In this document: positions 46,507 to 56,842 of the stretch, one piece after another | How the letters are laid out: each line of letters begins with the position of its first letter | How positions within the stretch are numbered: the first letter of the stretch is position 1 | DNA from: Litchfieldia alkalitelluris | Lineage (GTDB): Bacteria; Bacillota; Bacilli; Bacillales; Bacillaceae_L | Length of the DNA: 64,000 bases | Direction: 5' to 3' | NCBI RefSeq assembly: GCF_002019645.1 | Contig: NZ_KV917374.1 | Coordinates: 4,623,161 to 4,687,160 of the forward strand | The notes under the pieces: model-generated | Seen by the model: the letters and a program-made list of their open reading frames with translations, nothing else | Told to the model about the DNA's origin: nothing | The model's database searches: none | Made by a program: the position numbers and the translations under genes

Positions 46507-49500
46507 TTAATATCTTCTTAGAGCAACCGTTTTAATTTGCTCGATAATCTTATCAATCGTATCATAATCTAACTTTACACTTTGCTCTTTTGTAAAGTCA
46601 TAGATAAGATCATCTAAGTCTTGAGCAATTCGATTATGGATTTCAAGATTATTATGCCAGTCAACCTTTTGATGTTGTTTAATAATTTCATCCATTTTTA
46701 GTGCTAATTCACCAATAATATCTGATTCATAATTTGCTGCATCTTCTCCAGTTTGACTTAAAATATCTTTTGTCACTCCGTAAAATGCTTGTGCATGTAA
46801 ATTTTCTTTTATTACACTCGGATAATCGTCTTTTGATTCACCACTGCGGAAATCTTTCATTATGTCTTTCATCTTATTCAAATACTCAGCTTCTGAAATT
46901 CGCTTATTCTTGTATTCCTGAATTGCCTCCTGGATACGTTCAGAAAACTTTTTATAATAAGCTGGGTTTTCATCCCATTTTGTATTTACACTCTTTGTTA
47001 AGCGTGTCCTAATAGCATCAGCTTTAGCTCTTTTTGAATCCAGACGTTCTAATTCTTCATCAAATGCTTTTTCATTCAATATATCAACTGGATTTGTGAT
47101 TCGTATGACTTCCTCGGCTGAAATATAGTGATCCATTAATTTTTGCATTTTTGCTTCATATTCTTTATGGTCAATCGTATCAGAATAACGAAGTTTTACA
47201 CTCTTACGTAACTCTTGAAAAAATTTTAAATCCCTTTTATACGTTGATAATTCTTCTGGAGGCAAAGCGTTGTATATTCTCTCTGACTCTAACGCAATAC
47301 CAAGATTCCGACCAAAGTGACTTAGTACATCATAAAATGCTTCTCTACGTTCTTCATCTTCTAGCCAGACTTCATACTCTTCCGCATCTTTCTTATTCTT
47401 TATTTTTGCAAACATTTGTAACAGATCAGAATGGTATTGGCGTAAAGAACCGATAACACTTATTACATCATGGATTGCTCCCTCTAAATCTTTTGGATCG
47501 AAATTCTCCAATCCAGCCCCAGAATACATCTGTAATGCTTCATCTAACTTAGATAGTAGTCCACGATAATCAATAATTAGACCAAAATCTTTGCCTTCAT
47601 ATAGACGATTCACCCTAGCAATTGCTTGTAACAACGTGTGTTCCTTCATAGGCTTATCTATATAAAGGATTGATGCTCTAGGTGCGTCAAAACCCGTCAG
47701 TAGTTTGTCTACAACAATAATTAAATCAATATCGTCACCGTTTATAAATTCATCCTTAATTGCATCTTCATAGTCTTCTGCTGAACCATACCGTTCCATC
47801 ATACGTTTCCAAAACTTTTGTACTTTATCTTTGGATACTTCGTCTACTGACTCATGTCCTTCTCTCTGGTCTGGGGGAGAAACAACTACTGCACAGTTTA
47901 TATCCCCCAATTCCTCAAAAGACTCTAAATAACGAATGGCTTCGATTTTACTATTGGTTGCCAACATCGCTTTAAATTGTGAACCTTGTGTCTTATAGTT
48001 ATCTATAAAGTGCTGGTTGATATCAAAAGCTACCATACTTATACGTTGGTTAGATGAAGCAATGCGTTCAAAGAGGCTCCATTTCTTCATTACCTCATCT
48101 TTTTGCTTATCATTTAAGTTTCGAGTAATCATTTCTAATCGATTATCAATCGCTTTTTGATTTACCGTTTGGTCAACCATCTTCCCTTCGTACAATAGAG
48201 GTACAATGGCTTTATCCTTCACCCCATCCGCAATCGTATATTTATGAATAAGTTTCCCAAACTTAATCATCGTACTTTTCTCTTTTTTCATCAAAGGTGT
48301 TCCAGTAAAACCGAGGTAACAGGCGTTTGGAAAAACCTTTTTCATTTTAATATGCAGCTCACCATATTGTGTTCGGTGGGACTCGTCAACTAATATAAAG
48401 ATATCTCTTGATTCAATCGGGTTCTGTTTGGTTGATGCTGTGTCAAATTTGTGTACCAAAGTTGTCACTATATCAACATTTGTGTCATTAATTAAATCAA
48501 CTAAATGAGTCCCAGAATTTGCTCTGCTTGCTTTTAATTTTGAATGATTAAACGTTTTGTGAATTTGTTTGTCTAATTCCACTCGGTCTGTCACTACAAC
48601 TACTTGTGGATTAGATTCTGATAACTCCGATAAAATAAACTTTGCAAGCATTACCATTGTGAGTGATTTCCCAGAACCTTGGGTATGCCAGATTACACCC
48701 GATTGTCGATTACCTTTCTCATCTTTTTCTTTAATTGTTTTGATAATTTCTTTAATTGCAAAGTATTGTTGATACCGAGTTACTTTTTTCACATCTTTAT
48801 CAAACAGTGTAAAAAATCTTGTTAGTTCCAATAACCGTTCTGGATGGAACAATGAGATGATATTTTTATCTTGCATCGTTGGTAACCGACTAGAAACCGT
48901 TTTATCCAACCACTCTTCTAACCAATCTTCCTTTTCTTCTTTCCAAACTGACCAAAACTTTTTTGGCGTATTACATGTAGCGTATTTCGTTTCATTCTTA
49001 TTCGTTGACATCACAAGTTGAACAAACTTGAACAACTGCGGGGCATAGTCTTTTCCTTGATTACGGATCATTTGACTAATCCCTTGTTCCATTGAAATCG
49101 ATGCCTTTTTGCACTCAATGACAACTAATGGGATGCCATTTACAAATATAACAACATCAGGGCGAACATTCCCCCTACCATCCACACGTTCTACCGAAAA
49201 TTCCTCAACTACAAGGAAATCATTATTCTCAAAGTTCTCCCAATCAATATATTTAATCGTAAACGATTTTTTCGAGCCATCAGGTAAAAATTCAGAATAT
49301 GTTCTTCCATTCATTATAGTTTCATATATATTCTCATTTGCTTTTACAAGCCCGTTTATCAGAGGTTCATCTAAATCGCGAATGGCTTGTTGAATATTAA
49401 ATTCACTGAACTTATATTTTTTCCCCTTATACTCATAGGAGTTTAGCTGATTTAATTTCTCTTCTAAAACTATTTTTAACAATACGTTATAAAGATTACC

Positions 49501-49614
49501 ACGCATTTGTTCCGAAAGTTCTGCCTCTATTTTTTGATAGCCTAAACTTTGCAAAATTTCAATGGCAGGCTGTTGACTTATATTGCGTTCATCATAACTT
49601 AACCAATTTGACAT
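46507..49614 (-). CDS. hsdR: Type I restriction enzyme R subunit
   Basis: Start taken at ATG 49614 (MSNWLSYDERN; GGAGGTGA upstream), giving 1035 residues; the longer frame has no ribosome site. An N-terminal PD-(D/E)XK nuclease (PDVVIFVNG ... VVIECKK, about 150-168) is followed by superfamily 2 translocase motifs: TQGSGKS (about 311), VDESHRTQYG (about 408), GFTGTPL and the later QAIARVNR. This motor cuts DNA lacking the host methylation after translocating it. Normal length. Confidence 0.95.
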   Translation of the reverse strand: MSNWLSYDERNISQQPAIEILQSLGYQKIEAELSEQMRGNLYNVLLKIVLEEKLNQLNSYEYKGKKYKFSEFNIQQAIRDLDEPLINGLVKANENIYETIMNGRTYSEFLPDGSKKSFTIKYIDWENFENNDFLVVEEFSVERVDGRGNVRPDVVIFVNGIPLVVIECKKASISMEQGISQMIRNQGKDYAPQLFKFVQLVMSTNKNETKYATCNTPKKFWSVWKEEKEDWLEEWLDKTVSSRLPTMQDKNIISLFHPERLLELTRFFTLFDKDVKKVTRYQQYFAIKEIIKTIKEKDEKGNRQSGVIWHTQGSGKSLTMVMLAKFILSELSESNPQVVVVTDRVELDKQIHKTFNHSKLKASRANSGTHLVDLINDTNVDIVTTLVHKFDTASTKQNPIESRDIFILVDESHRTQYGELHIKMKKVFPNACYLGFTGTPLMKKEKSTMIKFGKLIHKYTIADGVKDKAIVPLLYEGKMVDQTVNQKAIDNRLEMITRNLNDKQKDEVMKKWSLFERIASSNQRISMVAFDINQHFIDNYKTQGSQFKAMLATNSKIEAIRYLESFEELGDINCAVVVSPPDQREGHESVDEVSKDKVQKFWKRMMERYGSAEDYEDAIKDEFINGDDIDLIIVVDKLLTGFDAPRASILYIDKPMKEHTLLQAIARVNRLYEGKDFGLIIDYRGLLSKLDEALQMYSGAGLENFDPKDLEGAIHDVISVIGSLRQYHSDLLQMFAKIKNKKDAEEYEVWLEDEERREAFYDVLSHFGRNLGIALESERIYNALPPEELSTYKRDLKFFQELRKSVKLRYSDTIDHKEYEAKMQKLMDHYISAEEVIRITNPVDILNEKAFDEELERLDSKRAKADAIRTRLTKSVNTKWDENPAYYKKFSERIQEAIQEYKNKRISEAEYLNKMKDIMKDFRSGESKDDYPSVIKENLHAQAFYGVTKDILSQTGEDAANYESDIIGELALKMDEIIKQHQKVDWHNNLEIHNRIAQDLDDLIYDFTKEQSVKLDYDTIDKIIEQIKTVALRRY

Positions 49615-49652
49615 TATTTCACCTCCACAATAGAGAAAACAAAAACAAAGGA

Positions 49653-50900
49653 TCAAACCTTCACTCGGACTTTCCCTGTTAAAAGTAATTGCATAAGACC
49701 TTTCTTTTGTTGTTTTAGATGGAAACATTCTTTTTCTAAAAGGTTGATTTCGTTCTCAATATTTTCCAGTATCTCTACAATTGCAATTTGCTCTTTTTCA
49801 TTTGATGGTAAATAAAGATTTAATTTATTCATCATTGATTCTGAAATTTCTTTTTGACCTGTGCCACCTATTAAATGTTCTATTTTTTTGTAAAAATCCC
49901 CATTAGTTAGGTAAAAGTAATAGAACTTTAAATTTCCTTTTGAAGCTGTCAAACTACTAATCGCATTTGAAGCTACAAAACCATCTAAATATTGCGGAAC
50001 AATTCCAATGCCACCATTATGGAAATTTTGCCTTCCAATCAATAATTCATTAGGCTCTCTAAGATAATAAGGTCTTCCATTTTTTGTTACATTTGGCTTT
50101 TTATCTGTACCTTCAATCCCTTTTAAATGTAGTTTTACAGTAAGTAAGAAATGCTCATTAGGGTTTTCTACAGGGTCTTTCTTAATGAACTTTAAAACAT
50201 CTCCAAATTTTACGTTTATCCAGTTCTCGGTGAACCCAGATAATCTAATTTTTCCTGTTAACAGATTCTGCATTAAACCTTTTTTTTGTAAGTTTTTTTG
50301 CTCGATAACCTTCTCTTTTAAATCAATTACCTTGTCCCAACTGGAGAGGATTGAAGAAATTTTTTGTTGTTCTTTAATTGGAGGTATTGGTATTTTAAGG
50401 TCTCTAAATATTTTTAGATTTAAATGACCCACACTCCCCCCAACTCTTGTACCTAACATCCTATTTAAGGTAGTATGATCTTGAAGTAATTGTAATAGGA
50501 ATGGGGAATCCACTTCGTTCTTCTTAGTTTTTATTACTATTATGCTTTCATAAACGCTAAATTCTATATCAGAGTCTACAATAGTACATGTTCCTAATGT
50601 ACCTGATTTACTTACGAGAACATCCCCTTTCTCAGCTTTTCTATATTTTGTTAACTGCTTATGTTGCATTTCAGAGATATATTTAACATTCTTGAAAGAC
50701 AGTTTTCCACTTGAAATATCTGTTGCTCTTATTAAAGGAAACCCACCATTATCTACATAATCTACTTTGGATGTTAAACCTAAGAATATATCATTAGAGC
50801 AATCCTCGATTTTATTTACTTTCCAATCGCTTGGAATTAAACCAACATCAGTTTTTTTATAATAAGAATTTATCGAATGTATTACAGTTTGTGTTTTCAT
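49653..50900 (-). CDS. hsdS: Type I restriction enzyme S (specificity) subunit
   Basis: Protein of 415 residues with two target recognition domains and the two conserved helical spacers (PIPPIKEQQKISSILSSWDKVIDLKE at about 175 and SNEKEQIAIVEILENIENEIN near the end). Each spacer ends with KKGLMQxLLTGK. The two TRDs differ, so the recognised site should be bipartite. Eight bases separate it from hsdM. Confidence 0.95.
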   Translation of the reverse strand: MKTQTVIHSINSYYKKTDVGLIPSDWKVNKIEDCSNDIFLGLTSKVDYVDNGGFPLIRATDISSGKLSFKNVKYISEMQHKQLTKYRKAEKGDVLVSKSGTLGTCTIVDSDIEFSVYESIIVIKTKKNEVDSPFLLQLLQDHTTLNRMLGTRVGGSVGHLNLKIFRDLKIPIPPIKEQQKISSILSSWDKVIDLKEKVIEQKNLQKKGLMQNLLTGKIRLSGFTENWINVKFGDVLKFIKKDPVENPNEHFLLTVKLHLKGIEGTDKKPNVTKNGRPYYLREPNELLIGRQNFHNGGIGIVPQYLDGFVASNAISSLTASKGNLKFYYFYLTNGDFYKKIEHLIGGTGQKEISESMMNKLNLYLPSNEKEQIAIVEILENIENEINLLEKECFHLKQQKKGLMQLLLTGKVRVKV

Positions 50901-50908
50901 ATATTCAC

Positions 50909-52438
50909 CTACAATCCAAGCTCTTTTAGATACTTTTCCATCTTTGTTTCTACTTCTTTAATCTCCTGCTTAATGTTTGAAATTTGCTCTTTAACCCGAT
51001 CCATATCAATTAGTTCTTCTTTTTCAAATGTATCCACATAACGAGGTATATTTAAGTTATGGTCATTTTCTTTAATTTCCTCTAATGTTGCCACGTACGA
51101 GTATTTTTCAATCACTTCCCATTTCTCATATGTGTTAACAATTTTAGCGATATCTTGCTCACGAAGTTGATTCTGATTTTTGCCTTTTTCATAATTCTCT
51201 TCATCAGATGCATCAATAAAGAGTACATCTTTACGGTTTCTATTTTTCTTAAAAACTAAAACACACGCAGGAATTCCTGTTCCATAAAATAACCCTTCTG
51301 GTATACCAATCACTGCATCCAATAAGTTCATCTCTAAGATTTGTTTTCGGATTTTCCCTTCACTTGCTCCTCGGAAAAGAACACCATGTGGTAAAATAGT
51401 GGCCATACGTCCATTCTCTGCTAATGAGTAAAGCATGTGTTGCACAAAAGCGTAATCTCCTTTAGAAGTTGGAGCTACTCCCCATTCAAATCGTCTATAT
51501 GGATCAAGACTGGCTTCCATTTTAAACTTGCTATCATTTGTTCCTTCACCAGCAAATCCCATTGCCCATTTATCTAAGGAGAATGGCGGATTAGCTACGA
51601 TAGCTTGAAATTTCATTAACTTTCCATCTTCTAAGTGAAGTGGGTTCGCTAATGTATCCCCCCACTCAATCTTTGCATCATCAATTCCATGTAAGTACAT
51701 GTTCATTAAAGCTAATGAATGAGTTGCTCCATTACGTTCTTGACCGTAGATAGCAACTTTTTTATTTGGGACTTGATTTGCCACTCTGATTAGAAGTGAG
51801 CCCGAACCACATGTTGGATCATAAATCCGATCATTCTCCTGTGGTTTTACAAGGCGTGCCAATAACTCTGAAGCCATTGAAGGAGTGTAAAACTCTCCAC
51901 CTTTTTTACCAGCGTCAGATGCAAATCGTTCAATCATGTACTGATAAGCATCTCCAATGACATCTTCACTTCCAACCACTGATGGTTTTAAAGTTAATTT
52001 ATTGAAATCCTCTAACAATGAACGAAGCATTGCATTACGCTCTTTAGCTTTTCCTAGTATAGATTCACTGTTAAAGTCAATGTTACGGAATACTCCTCGA
52101 AGTTTACCTGTATTCTCATTTTCCAACCGTTCCAATGCTTTATTAATTATTTCACCAATTTCAACATCATTTCGTTTGCTGTATAAATAATCAAATGTAG
52201 ATTGTTGATCTAAGACGAATCTTTCTCTCGATAACGCACGTTGGATTCTTTGTTCATCCCCATCATAACGCTTTGTATATTCTTCTAAATGCTCTTTGTA
52301 AGCATCACTTAAATACTTAATAAACAACATTGTAAGGATATAATCCTTATATGTACTTGAATCAATTTTCCCTCTAAACGTATCGGCAGCTTGCCAGAGT
52401 ACAGAATTAATTTGTTGTTGAGTTACTTTTTCAGTCAT
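50909..52438 (-). CDS. hsdM: Type I DNA methyltransferase M subunit
   Basis: Protein of 509 residues. N-terminal helical HsdM domain, then an N6-adenine methyltransferase: S-adenosylmethionine site DPTCGSGSLLI (about 207) and catalytic NPPF (about 281). C-terminal coiled coil (about 475-505) that would dock on HsdS. AGGAGGAG precedes ATG 52438. First gene of hsdM-hsdS-hsdR-ygjP, all leftward and nearly contiguous, hence one operon. Confidence 0.96.
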   Translation of the reverse strand: MTEKVTQQQINSVLWQAADTFRGKIDSSTYKDYILTMLFIKYLSDAYKEHLEEYTKRYDGDEQRIQRALSRERFVLDQQSTFDYLYSKRNDVEIGEIINKALERLENENTGKLRGVFRNIDFNSESILGKAKERNAMLRSLLEDFNKLTLKPSVVGSEDVIGDAYQYMIERFASDAGKKGGEFYTPSMASELLARLVKPQENDRIYDPTCGSGSLLIRVANQVPNKKVAIYGQERNGATHSLALMNMYLHGIDDAKIEWGDTLANPLHLEDGKLMKFQAIVANPPFSLDKWAMGFAGEGTNDSKFKMEASLDPYRRFEWGVAPTSKGDYAFVQHMLYSLAENGRMATILPHGVLFRGASEGKIRKQILEMNLLDAVIGIPEGLFYGTGIPACVLVFKKNRNRKDVLFIDASDEENYEKGKNQNQLREQDIAKIVNTYEKWEVIEKYSYVATLEEIKENDHNLNIPRYVDTFEKEELIDMDRVKEQISNIKQEIKEVETKMEKYLKELGL

Positions 52439-52508
52439 ATTTTCTCCTCCTGGAATCTATTTCACATACATAAAATTTAAGAATATTAACTACCTGTTAT
52501 TTTACATT

Positions 52509-52540
52509 AAAAAAGACAAGGTTAAAACCTTGTCTTTTTA
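52509..52540. terminator. Bidirectional terminator upstream of hsdM
   Basis: AAAAAGACAAGGTT and AACCTTGTCTTTTT are perfect arms. It would insulate the hsd operon from whatever lies to the right. Confidence 0.75.
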
Positions 52541-52893
52541 CTCCTGTAACTTTACTAGGGTAATAATACACATACTAATCTTTCATTCTCTATCGATACA
52601 CTTTTAAAATTACTGAGGTAACCTTACCCTTCAGAATTTTAAAAAACTGTATGGTATATTGTTGATATTTAAATTATCTTTCTTGTTCAGTATATCTTCA
52701 AATTGTTTAAAGGTATACATGGACAAAAATTAACCAGGAGACCCAAAACAGTCCTCCTAGTTAATTTTAAAATAATATGTAGATAATTATCTTCTTTTTA
52801 GAGATAAAGTTATTATTTGAAACATACAAACAATTAAAATTTGCTTCATTATATTACTCAACCTACTAAAATCAAATTTTTTTTGAGTAACTG
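52541..52893. other. Non-coding stretch with a second hairpin
   Basis: No gene seen. AAAATTAAC/GTTAATTTT with inner AGGAG/CTCCT (52726-52771) forms another terminator-like hairpin. The hsd promoter could lie near 52460-52500, but no clear boxes were identified. Confidence 0.45.
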
Positions 52894-53265
52894 TTACTCT
52901 TCATAACGTTCACCATAAGCATTCACCTCCCTAATAAATGAATCAATCCGACTGATTTTGTACATTTCTTTTGCCCCCATCGCCAACGCAATTTCCTCAA
53001 GCGAATATCCAAGTCCAGCAAGTGTTTTCGCATTTTTTTCAAAGTCTTGTTCCCTTTGTTTTTCTTTTTCATAACGTCGAACGACAAATTTGGTTTCTTC
53101 CTGTTCCTCGGTTAGTTGTCTATTTTCATGTGCAGAAAAATCTGTACAATCCTCTTTTCCTTTCAAAAATGAATCTGTAAGTTCACTTATTAGTTGATCA
53201 ATTTCATACCGAATATCCGACGGATTTCTCATATTACCATCTCCTGTCATGGGATGTTTTTTCAC
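52894..53265 (-). CDS. Hypothetical protein divergent from an XRE regulator
   Basis: Protein of 123 residues, helical and acidic. The C-terminal 45 residues (LAGLGYSLEEIALAMGAKEMYKISRIDSFI) resemble a helix-turn-helix. It is transcribed away from the XRE gene with a 97-base gap that probably contains both promoters. The start could be the Met at 53232 (MRNPSDIRYEID). Role unknown. Confidence 0.6.
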   Translation of the reverse strand: MKKHPMTGDGNMRNPSDIRYEIDQLISELTDSFLKGKEDCTDFSAHENRQLTEEQEETKFVVRRYEKEKQREQDFEKNAKTLAGLGYSLEEIALAMGAKEMYKISRIDSFIREVNAYGERYEE

Positions 53266-53362
53266 TAGATGACCATGAACTGAATTTTACCTAGATGAAT
53301 ATCGATCCAAAATCTGAATATACTAAATAGAAGGGGAAACCTCCACAACTTCCCCTAATTCA

Positions 53363-53707
53363 ATGATTGGATGTGATACCATGTTCGGAACAATGGTCCG
53401 AACCTATCGAGCACAAAAAGGATATACACTTTCTGAATTTGCTGCCAAGCTTGGGGTATCGGTCGGTTATTTAAGTAACCTTGAGAATGGAAAAAACGTT
53501 ACAATCAAACTCTCAATATTAGAAAAACTCCAAGATGAGCTACATATTGACCCATTTCATTCTAAGCAGACCGAGGATTCCATGTTTGAACGTCGAATTG
53601 AACGAGCATCTAAATTACTACGTGAATGTCAGCAAATTAATCCCTCCTATACCGAACATTTTTTATCTCAATTTGAACAAAGTTTAGATCTTTTGCGAGA
53701 AGGCTAA
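53363..53707 (+). CDS. XRE-family transcriptional regulator
   Basis: Small regulator of 108-114 residues (Met 53381, MFGTMVRTYR, is an equally likely start). Helix-turn-helix at about residues 12-65: LSEFAAKLGVSVGYLSNLENGK is a clear Cro/C1 type. The C-terminal helix could dimerise. Its place next to element-type genes suggests it controls them. Confidence 0.85.
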   Translation: MIGCDTMFGTMVRTYRAQKGYTLSEFAAKLGVSVGYLSNLENGKNVTIKLSILEKLQDELHIDPFHSKQTEDSMFERRIERASKLLRECQQINPSYTEHFLSQFEQSLDLLREG

Positions 53708-53959
53708 GCTTTGTTCTTTTTTATATTGTGTTTATTTCGGAATTATATTCACGCTGATAAAAAAAATTTTTTTCTTGTGAACAACCATATTTCTATTTTG
53801 ACCATTCCTTTGTAATCCACCCCTCTTGCAGGAACGTATGTTCTGTTATAATTCCTATTAGTGTTACTTTATCCTCTAGTGATTCTTCACTAAGTCTTTT
53901 TCGTTCATAATTTTACAAAATTAACGAATACTTAGAAAAAAAAGAAAGGGGTACCCCGC

Positions 53960-54600
53960 ATGGAAAAGAGGATAGGGACAAGATATGGAATCATGTGTTA
54001 AGCATAATCAAAGGAAAGCTTTCCAGACCTGCATTTGAAACATGGTTTACTAATACGATGGGAGTAATCGAAGGTAATACATTGCTCGTTACAGCTCAAA
54101 ATGATTTCCAAAGGGATTGGTTGGAAAATCGGTATTCAAATGACATTCTTGCTGCAACAAAACAAATAACTGGAAAAGAACTGTTATTACAAATTAATTC
54201 AATTAGTGAGGAGTATTCCATTTCGGATATGCATGGGATTATTCAAACTGCAACGCATATTGAAAATATAGATGAGGTCATTCGCCAGTCAAGACAATTG
54301 AAGAGTGTTCAGACAACCAAGAGCGACTTAAAAACTATTGAAAACCCTTTTGAACTTGATCGTCTCGACTTACTCTTTTTATTTGAAATACTCGTTAAAC
54401 TGCAACCCATATACGGTGAACAAGCCCCACGAATATTAGCTAAATCATCGCTTCCTGAACGGCTAGCTAAAAACTCTTTAGATATTTATCAATATGAAGA
54501 AGATTACTGGATTGAACATGTACAAAATGAAGTTGAAGAAAATACAATCAATGGCGTAAATGAAGTAAGGGAGGAAAGAAAAAATGGGAAGAAAAATTGA
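53960..54600 (+). pseudogene. DnaA domain I-like protein, one-base frameshift at start
   Basis: From GTG 53995 the frame encodes a DnaA N-terminal-domain-like region (SIIKGKLSRPAFETWFTNT, LVTAQNDFQRDWLENRYS) followed by 110 unassigned residues. The AAA+ and DNA-binding domains of DnaA are absent. The better start is ATG 53960 behind AAAGGGG, but it is out of frame; adding one A to the AAAA at 53964-53967 joins it as DRDKIWNHVLSII. So the gene has either a homopolymer error or a true break. Such proteins may interact with the replication machinery. Confidence 0.7.
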
Positions 54601-54880
54601 AAACTTTGATGATTGGTATGGAGGAATTGCTGTGGGGAAACATCAAGCATATGAAAAGTATGTAAAGTATGTTTTTCGTACCAAAATGGATCAATACATA
54701 AAAAAACTCCACGAGATACACGATAAAGATTTAGTTGAAAGACTTTTTAATCATATGCTTGAGGAAACTGGCGATGCAGAACTTGATATCTCTAGTATGA
54801 TCAATAGTATTGATCAAGCGCTACAAGACCAGATAAAGTTAAACAGAGCAGCTAATTCATTGATTGCCAGTGAAGAATAA
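54584..54880 (+). CDS. Hypothetical element protein
   Basis: Protein of 98 residues, helical (KYVKYVFRTKMDQYIKKLHEI), overlapping the end of the DnaA-like gene by 17 bases, so translationally coupled. GGAGGAAAG precedes the ATG. No family recognised. Part of the group DnaA-like, this gene, YolD. Confidence 0.65.
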   Translation: MGRKIENFDDWYGGIAVGKHQAYEKYVKYVFRTKMDQYIKKLHEIHDKDLVERLFNHMLEETGDAELDISSMINSIDQALQDQIKLNRAANSLIASEE

Positions 54881-54903
54881 AAATTTGAGGAGAGGAAAAC
54901 CAG

Positions 54904-55242
54904 ATGAATGATAGAATCCGTGACCGTGGAAGCATTAAATGGACGGCGATGATGATGCCAGAGCATGTAACCATGATTCGAAAGCATTTCAAGGATGAGG
55001 GCAAGCAAGTGCGCCCCGTATTAGATGCCGACCAAATTGAAGAGTTTGAACGATTATTAAAAGTAAGTTTAGCTGAAGAGGCTCTGCTTGAAGTGACCAC
55101 ATGGATTAAAGGGTATTTTTCAAAACGAGTAGGTGTCGTCAAAAAGATTAATCCTCATCAAAAGAAGGTTGTTTTTGAAGATGAATTGAATAACATGTTT
55201 GCAGTTGAGTTCATGGCGATTACAGACGTCAAGCTTATATAA
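54904..55242 (+). CDS. YolD-like protein
   Basis: Protein of 112 residues with the YolD pattern: N-terminal RDRGSIKWTAMMMPEH, then a helix and an SH3-like barrel (VGVVKKINPHQKKVVFEDE). YolD proteins occur beside UV-damage polymerases (YqjW/UvrX) and in SP-beta-like phages; no polymerase gene is present here. Followed immediately by a terminator. Confidence 0.85.
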   Translation: MNDRIRDRGSIKWTAMMMPEHVTMIRKHFKDEGKQVRPVLDADQIEEFERLLKVSLAEEALLEVTTWIKGYFSKRVGVVKKINPHQKKVVFEDELNNMFAVEFMAITDVKLI

Positions 55243-55268
55243 AAAAGGACCCTACGGTCCTTTTTTAT
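55241..55268 (+). terminator. Terminator after yolD
   Basis: AAAAAAGGACC and GGTCCTTTTTT around CTAC, with a T tract. Confidence 0.88.
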
Positions 55269-55412
55269 TATAATCGAATATTCCTATGTTTCCCCCCTCC
55301 CTGTTACTTGATGTATGCTTAAATCCCCTTTACCAACATTGGTTTCATTTCCATTAATCTCCTAATCAAGCAATTTACTTGGACTGGTATAATTGTCTTG
55401 AGGTGAATTGCA

Positions 55413-56249
55413 ATGACATTTATTTCGCCAATGCTTTTACACAAAACGGAAAATCCCTTCGACTCAGCCGATTACATTACGGAGCTGAAACTAGATGGCA
55501 TCCGTTTACTATATACACGTGACCTTAACGGTCATACAAAGCTTTACACTCGACACCATAACGATGTTACCTCAAAGTTTCCTGAACTAGTAGCGCTAAA
55601 CGTTGCACCAGGAACTGTACTTGATGGTGAAATTATTGTTACCGATGACTTAGGGAAGCCCGACTTTGAGGCAATGATGAGTCGGTTCCAGTCACGATTT
55701 AAAACCTATCCAGTTTCCTATGTTGTCTTTGACGTTCTACAATACAAAGGGCAGTCCGTTGCACACCTTCCGTTACTAGAGAGAAAATCGCTCCTTGCCA
55801 ATTTAATCCCCAAAGACGATTCTACGTTAGCGAAGGTACAGTTTATTGAAGGGAATGCAACAGCATTTTTTGATTTAGCTGTGGATCAGTCATTAGAAGG
55901 AATTGTAATAAAACAAAAAAATTCGAAGTATGAAATAGGTCGACGTTCCCATTCATGGTTGAAAGTCATTAATTATCAGTACAAGGACGTTTTTGTAACA
56001 GGCTACCCAAAAGATGAATTCGGTTGGTTGTTAGCCGATGATAACCGTAAACCTCTTGGTATCATGGAGCTCGGTGTACCATTAGATGCCAAGCGCAAAG
56101 CTTACCAAGCTACTAAAACGGGGGAGGACGATCTTTTCGTTTATATTGAGCCGTTTAAATGTAGAGTGAAATATCGACATTTGACAAAGATGGGGTTATT
56201 ACGTTTGCCTAGTTTTGTAGAGTTCGTCAGCCCTCCTGTTCTTGTGTAG
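55413..56249 (+). CDS. Short ATP-dependent DNA ligase (YoqV-like)
   Basis: Protein of 278 residues. The adenylation motif is ELKLDGIRLLY (catalytic Lys about 26). Further motifs: LDGEIIV, VFDVL, EGIVIKQ and SWLKVIN. A truncated OB region ends the protein. Length matches small phage and element ligases such as YoqV of SP-beta rather than chromosomal LigD. GAGGTGA precedes the ATG. It seals nicks in DNA, likely in element repair or replication. Confidence 0.9.
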   Translation: MTFISPMLLHKTENPFDSADYITELKLDGIRLLYTRDLNGHTKLYTRHHNDVTSKFPELVALNVAPGTVLDGEIIVTDDLGKPDFEAMMSRFQSRFKTYPVSYVVFDVLQYKGQSVAHLPLLERKSLLANLIPKDDSTLAKVQFIEGNATAFFDLAVDQSLEGIVIKQKNSKYEIGRRSHSWLKVINYQYKDVFVTGYPKDEFGWLLADDNRKPLGIMELGVPLDAKRKAYQATKTGEDDLFVYIEPFKCRVKYRHLTKMGLLRLPSFVEFVSPPVLV

Positions 56250-56380
56250 TGTAGACCTGCACTCTTTCTAAAATTCCATATGTCAAAATCCGACTTATTA
56301 ATTGTTTTTATAAAAAGATTTTATACTTTTGAACAGACAGATATATTTTATATATTGAAAGAGATCATCACTTATTTCAA

Positions 56381-56416
56381 AAGGCTAAGAGAAAAAAATT
56401 CTCTTAGCCTTGATTT
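56381..56416 (+). terminator. Terminator downstream of the ligase gene
   Basis: AAGGCTAAGAG and CTCTTAGCCTT pair around nine bases, followed by GATTTTTT. Confidence 0.8.
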
Positions 56417-56435
56417 TTTATATTGATTGTTAAAC

Positions 56436-56654
56436 TAAAGACTCTGGGTAATATATGCCAGATGTGTTAGTTTAAAGACTGCAATACCAGTTGACAACAT
56501 TAAGACATTAGATAGATTTAAAAATGCTTCAGGCTCTTCACAGGTATCAGATGAGTTGAGGGAGCCTCCAATGTACGAAGAAGATAAATTAAACTTTCTA
56601 TACCTGACCAAAGAACAGGTATTCGGGTTAGAAAATGAAGGGCTAATTCAATAG
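56436..56654 (+). pseudogene. Remnant of an unknown gene
   Basis: A frame open for about 70 codons reads KTLDRFKNASGSSQVSDELREP...DKLNFLYLTKEQVF and stops at 56652. No ribosome site or plausible start precedes it. Looks like a C-terminal fragment. Confidence 0.35.
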
Positions 56655-56842
56655 ATACAAATATTAAAAATTCAAAGTATGCTATTGAGAAAGTTGCAAT
56701 GCCACTTCAAAATTAAAAATAATCAGGATTTAACATACATAATATGAATTGCTGAATCAAGTATATAAGTATCTGGCATAGGACATCCAACAAAAGCAGG
56801 ATGTCCTTAGTTGTTTAGCGTTATTATAATATACCCTTCTAT

